Source: an uncultured Bacteroidota bacterium (GTDB taxonomy: Bacteria; Bacteroidota; Bacteroidia; Flavobacteriales; Flavobacteriaceae). From it: a stretch of 54,654 bases of DNA. The DNA lies in the NCBI GenBank assembly GCA_902593075.1, contig CACJHA010000005.1, positions 1 through 54,654 on the forward strand. Direction: 5' to 3'. Below, one piece after another: positions 29,769-40,147 of the stretch. Each line of letters begins with the position of its first letter. The first letter of the stretch is position 1. The notes under the pieces are model-generated. The model was given only the letters and a program-made list of their open reading frames with translations, searched no databases and was not told where the DNA came from. Both the position numbers and the translations under genes were made by a program.

Positions 29769-29781
29769 TTTACCTTTTTTT
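29751..29781. terminator. Bidirectional terminator between HMA gene and groEL
   Basis: AAAAAAGGTAAAC-AATA-GTTTACCTTTTTT perfect 13-bp arms; poly-A/poly-T flanks; overlaps HMA stop codon. Confidence 0.85.
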
Positions 29782-29801
29782 AAAAAATGTGTTTAATAGT
29801 T

Positions 29802-31442
29802 TTACATCATTCCTGGCATACCGCCACCCATTGGAGGCATTCCACCTGCAGGTGCAGGAGTTTCCTCTTTGATGTCAACTAAAGCACATTCTGTTGTAAG
29901 AATCATTCCAGCTACAGAGGCAGCATTTTCCAGAGCAATCCTTGTAACTTTCGTAGGGTCAATAATACCTTCCTTGAGCATATCTACATATTTTCCTTCT
30001 TTAGCGTCATAACCAAAATTTTTAGCACTTTCCTCTACCTTAGCTACGACAACTGAACCCTCTCCTCCAGAATTTGAAACTATTGTCCTTAATGGAGACT
30101 CAACAGCATTGTTTACTATTTGTACTCCGGTTGCTTCGTCAGCGTTAACTCCTTTAATTTTGCCGAGAACTTTTTTAGCATTTAAAAGTGCAATACCACC
30201 TCCAGCAACTATACCTTCTTCAACTGCAGCTCTAGTTGCATGAAGAGCATCGTCAACACGATCTTTCTTTTCCTTCATTTCAACCTCTGAAGGTGCACCA
30301 ACATATAAAACTGCTACTCCACCTGATAGTTTAGCAAGTCTCTCTTGCAACTTTTCTTTATCATAATCTGAAGTAGTGTTTTCAATTTGTGATTTTATTT
30401 GATTTACTCTAGCAGTGATAGCTTTTGTATCTCCTGAACCATTTACAATTGTAGTATTATCTTTATCAATAGTAGCTTTTTCAGTAGTACCTAGCATTTC
30501 AATGGTTGTATTTTCCAGGGTAAAGCCCCTTTCTTCAGAAATAACTGTGCCACCAGTTAAAACTGCAATATCCTCTAGCATAGCTTTTCTTCTATCTCCA
30601 AAACCAGGAGCTTTGACTGCGGCAATTTTTAAAGAGCCTCGCAATTTATTTACAACCAAAGTTGCCAAAGCTTCTCCATCCACATCCTCTGCAATAATCA
30701 GAAGCGGCTTACTGGATTGAGCAACAGGTTCTAGTATTGGTAGCAAATCTTTCATTGCAGATATCTTTTTGTCATAAAGTAAAATATAAGGATTTTCTAA
30801 ATCAGCTTCCATTTTTTCTGAATCGGTAACAAAGTAAGGTGATAAATAACCTCTGTCAAATTGCATACCCTCTACTACTTCAACATATGTGTCTGTACCT
30901 TTTGCTTCTTCAACGGTAATAACACCTTCTTTTCCAACTTTTTCAAAGGCTTCTGTTATGAGACTACCTATAGTTTCATCATTATTTGCAGAAATACTTG
31001 CTACTTGTTTAATTTTTTCAGATGAATCTCCAACTTCTACAGATTGAGATTTCAATTCACCAACTATTGATTCTACTGCTTTACTAATACCACGTTTTAA
31101 ATCTAATGGGTTTGCACCTGCAGCAACATTTTTTAATCCTTCTTTCACAATATCTTGAGCTAATATTGTTGCTGTGGTAGTTCCATCACCAGCTAAATCA
31201 TTGGTTTTTGAAGCAACTTCTTTAACCATTTGTGCACCCATATTTTCAAGTGCATCTTCAAGCTCGATTTCTTTAGCAACAGTCACACCATCTTTTGTGA
31301 CTTGAGGTGCACCAAATGCTTTACCGATAATCACATTTCTACCCTTAGGACCTAAGGTAACTTTTACTGCATTAGCTAGAGCGTCAACACCTCTTTTAAT
31401 ACCATCTCTTGCATTAAGATCAAATTCTATTTTCTTTGCCAT
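29802..31442 (-). CDS. groEL: Chaperonin GroEL
   Basis: [28 protein letters not shown]-terminal [14 protein letters not shown]. Confidence 0.99.
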   Translation of the reverse strand: MAKKIEFDLNARDGIKRGVDALANAVKVTLGPKGRNVIIGKAFGAPQVTKDGVTVAKEIELEDALENMGAQMVKEVASKTNDLAGDGTTTATILAQDIVKEGLKNVAAGANPLDLKRGISKAVESIVGELKSQSVEVGDSSEKIKQVASISANNDETIGSLITEAFEKVGKEGVITVEEAKGTDTYVEVVEGMQFDRGYLSPYFVTDSEKMEADLENPYILLYDKKISAMKDLLPILEPVAQSSKPLLIIAEDVDGEALATLVVNKLRGSLKIAAVKAPGFGDRRKAMLEDIAVLTGGTVISEERGFTLENTTIEMLGTTEKATIDKDNTTIVNGSGDTKAITARVNQIKSQIENTTSDYDKEKLQERLAKLSGGVAVLYVGAPSEVEMKEKKDRVDDALHATRAAVEEGIVAGGGIALLNAKKVLGKIKGVNADEATGVQIVNNAVESPLRTIVSNSGGEGSVVVAKVEESAKNFGYDAKEGKYVDMLKEGIIDPTKVTRIALENAASVAGMILTTECALVDIKEETPAPAGGMPPMGGGMPGMM

Positions 31443-31452
31443 AATTTCTAAT

Positions 31453-31731
31453 TTATATAATTGCTAATATGTCGTTTTCTTTCATAATTAAATAATCTAT
31501 CCCTTCATGGTTTAGTTCAGTGCCTGAATATTTTCCATAAAGAACTACGTCTCCAACTTTAACTGTAACTGGATTATCTTTTGTTCCGGGACCAACAGCA
31601 ACTATATTTCCTTTTTGCGGTTTTTCCTTAGCTGTGTCAGGAATAATTATTCCAGAAGACGTTTTGGTCTCGGCTGCTGCAGGCTCAACTATGACCCTGT
31701 CAGCAAGTGGTTTTATATTTAATTTACTCAT
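31453..31731 (-). CDS. groES: Co-chaperonin GroES
   Basis: [36 protein letters not shown]. Confidence 0.98.
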   Translation of the reverse strand: MSKLNIKPLADRVIVEPAAAETKTSSGIIIPDTAKEKPQKGNIVAVGPGTKDNPVTVKVGDVVLYGKYSGTELNHEGIDYLIMKENDILAII

Positions 31732-31763
31732 AACTTTATATTGTAAGTTTTATATTTTTTTTT

Positions 31764-31834
31764 CACAAATTATGCCAATTTTATTTGTGTCAGTTTTTAA
31801 TTAAGATTTCTTCGTTCATCATGACAAGCTGACA
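31764..31834 (-). promoter_or_regulatory. Candidate groES control region (TGGCAT-N5-GTGA box plus TGACA repeats)
   Basis: Minus-strand TTGGCATAATTTGTGA resembles sigma54 -24/-12; plus-strand tgtca (31788) opposed to tgaca (31822) and tgaca (31830). Confidence 0.35.
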
Positions 31835-31835
31835 T

Positions 31836-32186
31836 TTAATTTTCAGAATTTGAGTTATCATTCTCTTCAAAAACTTCCTCTGGTAAGGTTTCAGGAATAA
31901 TTTCAATTTCAGAATCTTCGATTAACTTAGAATCAGACGGAACATTAGATGTGTTTGTTTCTAATCCAAAATTAGATAGTAAAATCAGTAATAGCAATAA
32001 TGATGCTAAAATCCAGGTACTCCGGTCTAAAAAATCAGTTGTTTTTTGAACCCCTCCCATTTGTTGACCTCCACCGCCAAATGAAGATGAAAGACCTCCT
32101 CCTTTAGGGTTTTGAACCATTATTACTAAAACTAGTAAAAAGCAAACAAACAAGATTAAAAGAACAAAAATTGAAAAAATACTCAT
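31836..32186 (-). CDS. secG: Preprotein translocase subunit SecG
   Basis: VIMVQNPKGGGLSSSFGGGGQQMGGVQKTTDFLDRSTW. Confidence 0.95.
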   Translation of the reverse strand: MSIFSIFVLLILFVCFLLVLVIMVQNPKGGGLSSSFGGGGQQMGGVQKTTDFLDRSTWILASLLLLLILLSNFGLETNTSNVPSDSKLIEDSEIEIIPETLPEEVFEENDNSNSEN

Positions 32187-32896
32187 GTTTTTTTGTTTTG
32201 TTTCTTTTGTAATTTTTTTATTTGGTTTGCAAAGAAACTACTTTTTTCTGGATATTTCAAACTTAATATCTTGTAAGCGTATAATGCTTTTTTAATTTTT
32301 TTTTGTTTTACATAAATTTTAGCTAGAGTTTCTGTCATTAGCTCTGATTTATTGAATTTGATATCTGATGCCAAGTTTAAAAAATCATGTTCACCACTTT
32401 TTTCCTTTCTATTGGTAATTTTTGGATTTTTTTCTAGAAATGAATCGATTATTTCAATTTTGGATTCCAACGGCCTATTTTCACTTTCTTTTTCAGAATT
32501 TGTATATGATAAGACCCAATCAACAAAAAACATTTTCTGTTCCTCTTCTGTAGATTCCTCTGTTTGAGGTATTCCTTCAATTTGATTTTCAAAACCTTTA
32601 GATTCTTTAATTTTAATTTTTTTTGATCTTTCTAGAATTTTAAATAGATTATTTTCATTATTTTCAATCCATTTGAAAATTAATTTTCTTCTTGAAGAAA
32701 GAATAGCTGTCTTCTTTAAGATTAAATCAAAATTAAACTGATCCTGAATTTTAAGTGACTTTAAATAAATTGCATGTGCTAATTGAAAATACGGAAATTC
32801 AAAGATGATGTTTTCTAATTCCTTTTTTTGATCAATACTTTCAGGATCAAATTTTGAAACTAAACTAATGAAATCTTTGGAACTTTTTTTTACCAT
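32183..32896 (-). CDS. Hypothetical protein, TPR-like C-terminus
   Basis: ETLAKIYVKQKKIKKALYAYKILSLKYPEKSSFFANQI. Confidence 0.7.
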   Translation of the reverse strand: MVKKSSKDFISLVSKFDPESIDQKKELENIIFEFPYFQLAHAIYLKSLKIQDQFNFDLILKKTAILSSRRKLIFKWIENNENNLFKILERSKKIKIKESKGFENQIEGIPQTEESTEEEQKMFFVDWVLSYTNSEKESENRPLESKIEIIDSFLEKNPKITNRKEKSGEHDFLNLASDIKFNKSELMTETLAKIYVKQKKIKKALYAYKILSLKYPEKSSFFANQIKKLQKKQNKKT

Positions 32897-33411
32897 TTTG
32901 CAAGAGAGGCGTTAAAAATATCTAATGTTATTCTTTCAAACAAGTCTTTGTTCGCTGCTGTTTTAATATCATAAAGTTGTTGGTCAGCGTCAAAATCATA
33001 AAAAAAAGAAAATCCCTGCTCAAATGAATCTTCTTCTTTTAATTTATTTCTATATCGGACATTCACCCTCATGGTTAATCTGTTTTGAGCCGCTGTATTG
33101 TTTGCTGTTGATGTAGTTGGAGTAATGCTATATTGAATGATTTCTCCTTCATATACTAAATCACCATTGTTTGTTACCAAATTTAAATTGGTTTGATTTA
33201 AAATTAAATCTTGCAGAGCTATTGTAAATTCTTGATCTAATCCTGGCTCAACAGTTGATCCAGGTCTGTTTCCAGCTACATTGTCGAAATAGTTTACCTG
33301 AAAGGTTTCAGTTCCCTCAGGTATTGAGGCTCCAGTGAATGAGTAAACTCCACACCTGACAATAAAGAGTGACAACATAATTAAAGTAAATAATTTTGAA
33401 GAATTAGTCAT
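32890..33411 (-). CDS. lptE: LptE-like LPS assembly lipoprotein
   Basis: LFIVRCGVYSFTGASIP lipobox; start re-assigned to ATG at 33411, giving a signal peptide and a short overlap with the upstream stop. Confidence 0.8.
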   Translation of the reverse strand: MTNSSKLFTLIMLSLFIVRCGVYSFTGASIPEGTETFQVNYFDNVAGNRPGSTVEPGLDQEFTIALQDLILNQTNLNLVTNNGDLVYEGEIIQYSITPTTSTANNTAAQNRLTMRVNVRYRNKLKEEDSFEQGFSFFYDFDADQQLYDIKTAANKDLFERITLDIFNASLAKW

Positions 33412-34660
33412 CTTGATTTTGGAGGTCATATTGTTTGATTTTTCTATAAAGAGTTCTTTCTGAAATCCCGAGCTCATCAGCAGCCAATTTTCTTTTTCCT
33501 CTACTTCTTTCGAGAGCTTTTTTTATTAATTCTATTTCCTTGTCCAGAAGGGACAGTGTTTCAACTTCTTCAATAGTTTCTGCATATTCAAAATTATTTG
33601 AATCTTTCTTATTTACATTATCTTTTTGAGAGTTTTCTTTATATAAACTCAACTCATTGCTATTTTTACTTACCTCATGGCTATTATTGTAAATTTTTTG
33701 AATAAGTCCTTCCTTTTCTTCTTGGCTAACATTTTTATCCATAAGTTTCATTGTGATTTTTTTTAATTCATTCAAATCATTTTTCATATCAAATAAAACC
33801 TTGTATAGAATTTCTCTTTCTGACGAAAAATCGCTTTCTGTTTTTTTATTTTTTATAATTGCTGGAAGTTGGCTCTTGGTATCAGGAAGATAATTTCTTA
33901 ATTTTTCTAAGGAAACAATTCTGTCTTTTTCCAAAACAGAAATTTGCTCGGCTATGTTTCTCAATTGTCTAATATTTCCTTGCCACTCGTATTCAACTAA
34001 AATTTTTATAGCATCCTCTGATAATTTAAGAGCAGGCATACGGTATTTTTCTGCAAAATCAGATGCAAACTTTCTAAAGAGTAGAGGTATATCCTGTTTT
34101 CTGTTTCTTAGTGGGGGGATGTTGATCTCAACGGTACTTAATCTATAAAAGAGATCTTCTCTAAATTTGTCTTTTTGAATGGCTTGATTCATATCCAAAT
34201 TTGTTGCAGCAACTATTCTTACATTTGTTTTTTGAACATTTGATGATCCAACTTTTATAAACTCGCCAGTTTCTAGAACCCTTAACAATCTAACTTGAGT
34301 AGCCATTGGTAGTTCTCCGACTTCATCTAAGAATATAGTTCCACCATCGGCGACTTCAAAGTAACCTTTTCTAGTCGAAGTTGCTCCTGTAAATGCCCCT
34401 TTCTCATGTCCAAACAATTCACTATCTATTGTTCCTTCAGGTATAGCACCACAATTTACAGCTATATATTTAGAATGTTTTCTGTGAGAGAATTGATGAA
34501 TAATTTTAGGAATATTTTCTTTTCCTACTCCACTTTCTCCTGTGACAAGCACCGATATATCTGTAGGTGCAACCCTTAAAGATTTTTCAATTGATCTATT
34601 GACACCTTCACTCATTCCAATAATTCCAAATCTTTGTTTAACGTTTTGTAAATCTGCCAT
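33404..34660 (-). CDS. Sigma54-interacting AAA+ transcriptional activator without receiver domain
   Basis: TGESGVGKE Walker A; FGHEKGAFTGAT; C-terminal Fis-type HTH KRKLAADELGISERTLYRKIKQY. Confidence 0.95.
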   Translation of the reverse strand: MADLQNVKQRFGIIGMSEGVNRSIEKSLRVAPTDISVLVTGESGVGKENIPKIIHQFSHRKHSKYIAVNCGAIPEGTIDSELFGHEKGAFTGATSTRKGYFEVADGGTIFLDEVGELPMATQVRLLRVLETGEFIKVGSSNVQKTNVRIVAATNLDMNQAIQKDKFREDLFYRLSTVEINIPPLRNRKQDIPLLFRKFASDFAEKYRMPALKLSEDAIKILVEYEWQGNIRQLRNIAEQISVLEKDRIVSLEKLRNYLPDTKSQLPAIIKNKKTESDFSSEREILYKVLFDMKNDLNELKKITMKLMDKNVSQEEKEGLIQKIYNNSHEVSKNSNELSLYKENSQKDNVNKKDSNNFEYAETIEEVETLSLLDKEIELIKKALERSRGKRKLAADELGISERTLYRKIKQYDLQNQDD

Positions 34661-36094
34661 TTATATATCTTTAGAAATTCTTAATCCATTACCAATTAGT
34701 GTAGCACTTGTACAATTTTCAATTCTTACATCAACAAAATCACCCGGAGAAAATTTTTTTTTAGGAAAAACAACAACAGTATTTTGAGTAGTTCTTCCAC
34801 TCCAAAATTCGTTCGATTTTTTTGACTCTTTTTCAATCAAAACACATACTATTTTATTTAAAAACTGCTGATTTCGAAAGTAACTATGATTTTTTTGCTT
34901 TAAAATTATCTCATTTAGTCGAATATTTTTTATTTCCATTGGCACATTATCAATAAATTGTTTCTGAGCCAAGGTTCCGGGTCTTTCAGAATATTTGAAC
35001 ATGTATCCATAGTCATATTTAATTGATTCCATCAAATTTAAAGTATCTAAATGGTCTTTATTATTTTCTGTAGGGAATCCAGTTATTATATCATGAGAAA
35101 TACTACAATTAGGAATTTTGTTTTTAATCTTGTTTATTAAAACTAAATATTCTTCTCTGGTATGGAGTCTATTCATTTTTTTTAAAATTTTATTGCTACC
35201 AGACTGGACGGGAAGATGAATGTGTTTACAAATATTTTTATATTTGGATATTACTTCGATGACCTCATCTGACATATCTTGGGGGTTTGAAGTAGAAAAT
35301 CGAATTCTCATTTTAGGTTTTTCCTGAGCTATTATCTCAAGTAAATTATTAAATCTCAAAGATGTTTTTTTTTGGAGTGACGATGCTTTCGGATAATCCT
35401 TTTTTAATCCTCCACCATACCAGAGATAACTATCAACGTTTTGTCCTAAAAGAGTTACTTCCTTAAATCCTCTTTTTTCCAGCAAATGGATTTCATTTAA
35501 TATACTTTTTGGATCTCTACTTCTCTCCCTTCCTCTGGTAAAAGGCACCACACAAAAGGTGCACATATTATCACAACCCCTAGTTATAGAAACGAATGCA
35601 GAGACTTTGTTCGAATTAATTCTTTCAGGAACAATTTTTTCATAAGTTTCGAATCTTGATAATTTTACATTAATAGCTTTTTCGTCATTACCAACCTTCT
35701 TTAGCAAATTGGGAATGTCCCTGTATGAATCTGGACCAACTACAAGATCTACAATCTTTTCTTCCTCCAAAAACTTTTTTTTAAGTCTTTCAGCCATACA
35801 TCCTAATACCCCAATCTTGACCTTGTTTTTCTTTTTTAATTTTTTATAAGCAGTTAATTTTTTTCTAATATTTTGCTCTGCCTTTTCTCTTATTGAACAA
35901 GTGTTAATTAGTATTAAATCGGACTCAATGGCATTTTCACACTTTTGATAATGATTATTTTTTAAAATAGACAAAACAACCTCGCTATCTGCAAAATTCA
36001 TTTGACAACCATATGTTTCAATATAAACTTTCTTTTTGTTACTTTTTGATTTAACAATGTTATCTGTTCTAGTTTCTGTAATGGTAGAGTTCAC
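34661..36094 (-). CDS. miaB: tRNA-2-methylthio-N6-isopentenyladenosine synthase
   Basis: KVYIETYGCQMNFADSE; SITRGCDNMCTFCVVPFTRGRERSR; C-terminal TRAM. Confidence 0.97.
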   Translation of the reverse strand: MNSTITETRTDNIVKSKSNKKKVYIETYGCQMNFADSEVVLSILKNNHYQKCENAIESDLILINTCSIREKAEQNIRKKLTAYKKLKKKNKVKIGVLGCMAERLKKKFLEEEKIVDLVVGPDSYRDIPNLLKKVGNDEKAINVKLSRFETYEKIVPERINSNKVSAFVSITRGCDNMCTFCVVPFTRGRERSRDPKSILNEIHLLEKRGFKEVTLLGQNVDSYLWYGGGLKKDYPKASSLQKKTSLRFNNLLEIIAQEKPKMRIRFSTSNPQDMSDEVIEVISKYKNICKHIHLPVQSGSNKILKKMNRLHTREEYLVLINKIKNKIPNCSISHDIITGFPTENNKDHLDTLNLMESIKYDYGYMFKYSERPGTLAQKQFIDNVPMEIKNIRLNEIILKQKNHSYFRNQQFLNKIVCVLIEKESKKSNEFWSGRTTQNTVVVFPKKKFSPGDFVDVRIENCTSATLIGNGLRISKDI

Positions 36095-36410
36095 TATAAT
36101 ATTTGATAAAATTTAAAATTCTTTTTTCATAAAATTTGAATTTTTTACCTGACTTTTATCTTACACTAAATCTTATTTCATTTTAAAAACAAAGTAATTT
36201 TTAAATATAAATATGTCTATCAGATTTTTTAGAATAATTTAAAAACGATTTCATTGACTAATAAATACATTTTTGTTATAATACAAATATAATAAATAAC
36301 AGACAAAATGTCAGTTTGGATTCAATAAATGAAAAATCAATCAATTGATTATCAGGCTTGATTTAAAACCTATTCTTTTATATAAAATTTAAAACAAAAA
36401 AAAATTAATA

Positions 36411-36418
36411 TACTTTTG
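36411..36418 (+). promoter_or_regulatory. Putative -7 element of topA
   Basis: TACTTTTG, TAnnTTTG type, 20 nt before ATG; no clear -33 TTG. Confidence 0.4.
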
Positions 36419-36438
36419 TCTTCTCAAATTATTAAATA

Positions 36439-38910
36439 ATGTCTAAAAATTTAGTTATTGTTGAATCGCCGGCCAAAGCAAAAACTATTGAAAGATTTTT
36501 AGGGTCTGACTTTAAAGTAACTTCTTGTTATGGCCATATTGTTGATTTACCCTCTAAAGAATTGGGAGTGAATATTGATCAAGGATTTCAGCCTAAATAT
36601 ATTGTTTCTAGTGACAAGAAGAAAGTTGTAACAAATTTGAAAAGTCTAGCAAAAAATGCTGAATTTGTATGGTTGGCTAGTGACGAGGATAGAGAAGGAG
36701 AAGCAATTGCTTGGCATTTGTCCAATGCATTGAAACTTGATGATAAAAAAACAAAAAGGATTGTTTTTCACGAAATAACAAAGAAAGCAATCTTGGATGC
36801 TATAGAGAATCCGAGAAAGATAAATTATGATTTAGTTAATGCTCAACAAGCTAGAAGAGTTTTAGACAGATTGGTAGGATATCAACTTTCTCCGGTTTTA
36901 TGGAAAAAAATTAAAAGTGGTCTGTCTGCTGGTAGAGTACAATCAGTCTCAGTGAGACTCATAGTTGAGCGTGAAAGAGAAATAAATTCTTTTTCAACAT
37001 CAGATTACTACAAAACAAACGCAGAGTTTTTAACTACTGACGGAAATAAGTTCAAAGCAATTTTTGAAAATGAATTTAAAGTTTATGACGAAGTTGAAAA
37101 ATTTTTGCAAAAAAACATAAAATCTGAATTTAGTGTTGTTTCAAGAACCACAAAGCCAGGTGTAAAAAGTCCTGCTGCTCCTTTTACAACTTCTACTTTG
37201 CAACAAGAGGCTTCAAGAAAACTTTCCTTTTCTGTAAGTAAAACAATGACATTAGCACAAAGACTTTACGAATCTGGACTGATCACCTATATGAGGACAG
37301 ATAGTGTTAACCTATCAAATGAGGCTAAATCTCAGGCAAAAGTTGAAATTATAAAACGATTTGGTGAACAATATTATAATGGGAGGGATTATAAAAACAA
37401 AAGTAGTAATGCTCAAGAAGCTCATGAGGCTATAAGACCAACTAATATGAAAGTTCAAAACATAACTGTCGATTATGATCAAAAAAGGTTGTATGAATTA
37501 ATTTGGAAAAGAACAATTTCATCACAAATGAGCCAAGCTGAACTTGAGAGAACTTCATTAAAAGTTGGATCAAATAATTATGAAAATGCATTTATTGCAA
37601 AAGGAGAAATATTAGTTTTTGAAGGATTTTTGAAGGTTTACCTTGAAGGTCTAGATGAAGAAGAAGAAAAAGTGCAAGGAATTCTACCCAACGTAAAAAT
37701 TGGTGATAAACTAAAATTAAATTCTTTGGAATCAATTCAAAGATTCACTAGACCTCCATCTAGATTTACAGAAGCATCATTGGTTAGAAAATTAGAAGAA
37801 TTAGGAATTGGTAGACCCTCAACATACGCCCCAACTATATCAACTATCCAAGCAAGAGGATATGTTTTGAAGGGTGAGAATGAGGGAATTGAAAGAAATT
37901 ATAAAAAAATCAAATTGCAAGAAGAGAAAATTATTTCTTCAACTTCAATTGAAAGAATATCCTCTGATAGAGGGAAACTAATTCCATCTGATATTGGGAT
38001 TATAGTAAATGATTTTTTAGTTAATAATTTTGAAGAAATTTTAAGTTATAATTTTACTGCCCTTGTTGAAAAGAATTTTGACAAAATTGCTGATGGAAAC
38101 GAGAACTGGAGTAAAATGATTGAAAATTTTTACACCAAATTTCAACCTGTTGTACAGCACGTCAAAGAAAATGCCAGTAGAGAATCAGGAGAAAGAATTT
38201 TAGGAGAAGATCCAAAAACTGGCAGAATTGTAAAGGTGAGATTAGGTAAATTTGGTCCAATCGCTCAAATTGGAGTAGTAGAAGATGAAGAAAAACCAGT
38301 CTTTGCTAGCCTTCAGCCAAATCAAAACCTTGAAAAGATTTCAATAGATGAGGCCCTCATGCTTTTTAAATTACCAAGAAAAGTTGGTGATTTTAATGGG
38401 AATGAAATTACTGCTAACAACGGAAAATTCGGTCCGTACATTAAATATGCTAACTTTTTTGTTTCAATTCCAAAAAATATTTCACCATTTGAAATAGATC
38501 TTGAAATGGCAATTGATTTAATAAGAGAGAAAGAAAAAGCCAACATGCCAATTCACGAATACAAAAATTTTCCTGTCACAAAAGGAAAGGGAAGGTTTGG
38601 CCCATTTATTAAATGGAATAACTTGTTTATTAACGTAAATAGTAAATTTGATTTTGAAAATTTATCTAAAGTAGATATTGAGTTTTTAATTGACGAGAAG
38701 TTAAAAAAGGAAGAAGAAAAGGTGATTAAAGTTTGGGAAGCTGAAAACATTAAGATTGAAAAAGCCAGGTGGGGACGCTTTAAAATTATTCATGAAAAAG
38801 GATTTGTGGAGTTATCCAAAGATTCTGAACCTACTAAGCTTTCGCTACCAGAAGTTAAAAAGATAATTAGTGATAATAAATCTGGTAAAACAAAGAAAAA
38901 AACAAAGTAA
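36439..38910 (+). CDS. topA: DNA topoisomerase I
   Basis: NLVIVESPAKAKTIERFLG; SDEDREGEAIAWHL; GLITYMRTDSVNLS. Confidence 0.98.
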   Translation: MSKNLVIVESPAKAKTIERFLGSDFKVTSCYGHIVDLPSKELGVNIDQGFQPKYIVSSDKKKVVTNLKSLAKNAEFVWLASDEDREGEAIAWHLSNALKLDDKKTKRIVFHEITKKAILDAIENPRKINYDLVNAQQARRVLDRLVGYQLSPVLWKKIKSGLSAGRVQSVSVRLIVEREREINSFSTSDYYKTNAEFLTTDGNKFKAIFENEFKVYDEVEKFLQKNIKSEFSVVSRTTKPGVKSPAAPFTTSTLQQEASRKLSFSVSKTMTLAQRLYESGLITYMRTDSVNLSNEAKSQAKVEIIKRFGEQYYNGRDYKNKSSNAQEAHEAIRPTNMKVQNITVDYDQKRLYELIWKRTISSQMSQAELERTSLKVGSNNYENAFIAKGEILVFEGFLKVYLEGLDEEEEKVQGILPNVKIGDKLKLNSLESIQRFTRPPSRFTEASLVRKLEELGIGRPSTYAPTISTIQARGYVLKGENEGIERNYKKIKLQEEKIISSTSIERISSDRGKLIPSDIGIIVNDFLVNNFEEILSYNFTALVEKNFDKIADGNENWSKMIENFYTKFQPVVQHVKENASRESGERILGEDPKTGRIVKVRLGKFGPIAQIGVVEDEEKPVFASLQPNQNLEKISIDEALMLFKLPRKVGDFNGNEITANNGKFGPYIKYANFFVSIPKNISPFEIDLEMAIDLIREKEKANMPIHEYKNFPVTKGKGRFGPFIKWNNLFINVNSKFDFENLSKVDIEFLIDEKLKKEEEKVIKVWEAENIKIEKARWGRFKIIHEKGFVELSKDSEPTKLSLPEVKKIISDNKSGKTKKKTK

Positions 38911-40058
38911 TGAGTTTGGAATATTTAGAACCTGTCTCAACGGAAGTCTTGGAATCCATTGAAGGACTTCCTGACCATGTATTAGGTAAAAATATGCTAA
39001 TTTTCACAAAGGATTCTGGTATACCTGATATATCGAACATTAAAATCTGCTTAATTTTTGTTAATGAGACTAGAAATAGTCATTACCAAATATCTAAATT
39101 CAATAGTAATGAATTTCGCAAGAAATTTTATAAACTTTATCCTGGAAATTGGAACTTTAAAATAGCTGACCTAGGAGATTTAACATCTGGCAAGAGTGTA
39201 GAAGACACATACTTTGCTTTAAGAGACATATGTGTTGAGTTAAAACAAACTGATACAATACCTGTTATTATTGGGGGAAGTCAAGATTTGACAATACCTT
39301 TATATGAGTCATTTTCAAAAAAAGATAATTCAATAAATATAGTAGCTGTGGACAATCGTTTTGATTTTACACAAGGAGAAAATCTTATATCAAGTAGATC
39401 ATATATGAACGATATTATTACTAAAAACCCCAGCAAACTAAATAATTTTACCAACTTAGGGTACCAAACATATTTGATTGCTCAAGAGGAATTAGATTTA
39501 ATGGATAAACTTTTTTTTGATTCTTTTAGATTAGGCGAGGTATTAAATGATTTAAAGATAACTGAACCAGTGTTCAGAGAAGCAGATATTGTAAGTTTTG
39601 ATATGAAAGTCTTAAATTCGTTAACAGATGGAACTTTATTGGAAGGTATGCCTAACGGTCTCGATTCTAAAGCAATATGCACAATGTCTCGTTATGCAGG
39701 TATAAGCGATAGATTGTCTATTGTCGGTTTTTTTGATTTACCAGATAATTCCTTCTTTCTAAAACTTTTTTCAGAAGTATTGTGGTATTTTGTAGAGGGT
39801 TTTAATTGTAGATTTGATGAATTTCCTATTGCGATAAGCCATGGTTTTAAAAAATACAATGTTTCCATGTCAGACAGAGAAATAGTATTTTACAAAAGCA
39901 TTAAAAGTGGCAGGTGGTGGATGGAAATGGATAATAAAAATTATATAGATAATAAAATAAAATCATCAACGTTATTATCATGCACACATCAAGATTATTT
40001 AGATGCATGCAATGATATTTTATCAGACAGATGGTGGAAAGCAACAAAACGAAGTTGA
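38910..40058 (+). CDS. Arginase/formimidoylglutamase-fold protein with degraded metal-binding motifs
   Basis: IPVIIGGSQDLTIPLYESF, VAVDNRFDF, VSFDMKVLN align with GGxHS, DAHxD and SxDxD motifs; located between topA and gldK. Confidence 0.8.
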   Translation: MSLEYLEPVSTEVLESIEGLPDHVLGKNMLIFTKDSGIPDISNIKICLIFVNETRNSHYQISKFNSNEFRKKFYKLYPGNWNFKIADLGDLTSGKSVEDTYFALRDICVELKQTDTIPVIIGGSQDLTIPLYESFSKKDNSINIVAVDNRFDFTQGENLISSRSYMNDIITKNPSKLNNFTNLGYQTYLIAQEELDLMDKLFFDSFRLGEVLNDLKITEPVFREADIVSFDMKVLNSLTDGTLLEGMPNGLDSKAICTMSRYAGISDRLSIVGFFDLPDNSFFLKLFSEVLWYFVEGFNCRFDEFPIAISHGFKKYNVSMSDREIVFYKSIKSGRWWMEMDNKNYIDNKIKSSTLLSCTHQDYLDACNDILSDRWWKATKRS

Positions 40059-40084
40059 TATTTTATAATTGAATCTTATCTTTG
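40055..40084 (+). promoter_or_regulatory. Bacteroidetes-type promoter of gldKLMN
   Basis: TTG-N19-TATCTTTG, 64 nt upstream of gldK ATG. Confidence 0.75.
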
Positions 40085-40147
40085 TAACATATAATATGTT
40101 TAAACATTACAAAATAATATTAAAATCTAAACGTTAGGGTAACAAAC

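Noticed and set aside
30415-30720. 101-aa plus-strand ORF antisense to groEL
   Set aside because: Typical shadow ORF of the highly conserved groEL coding sequence.
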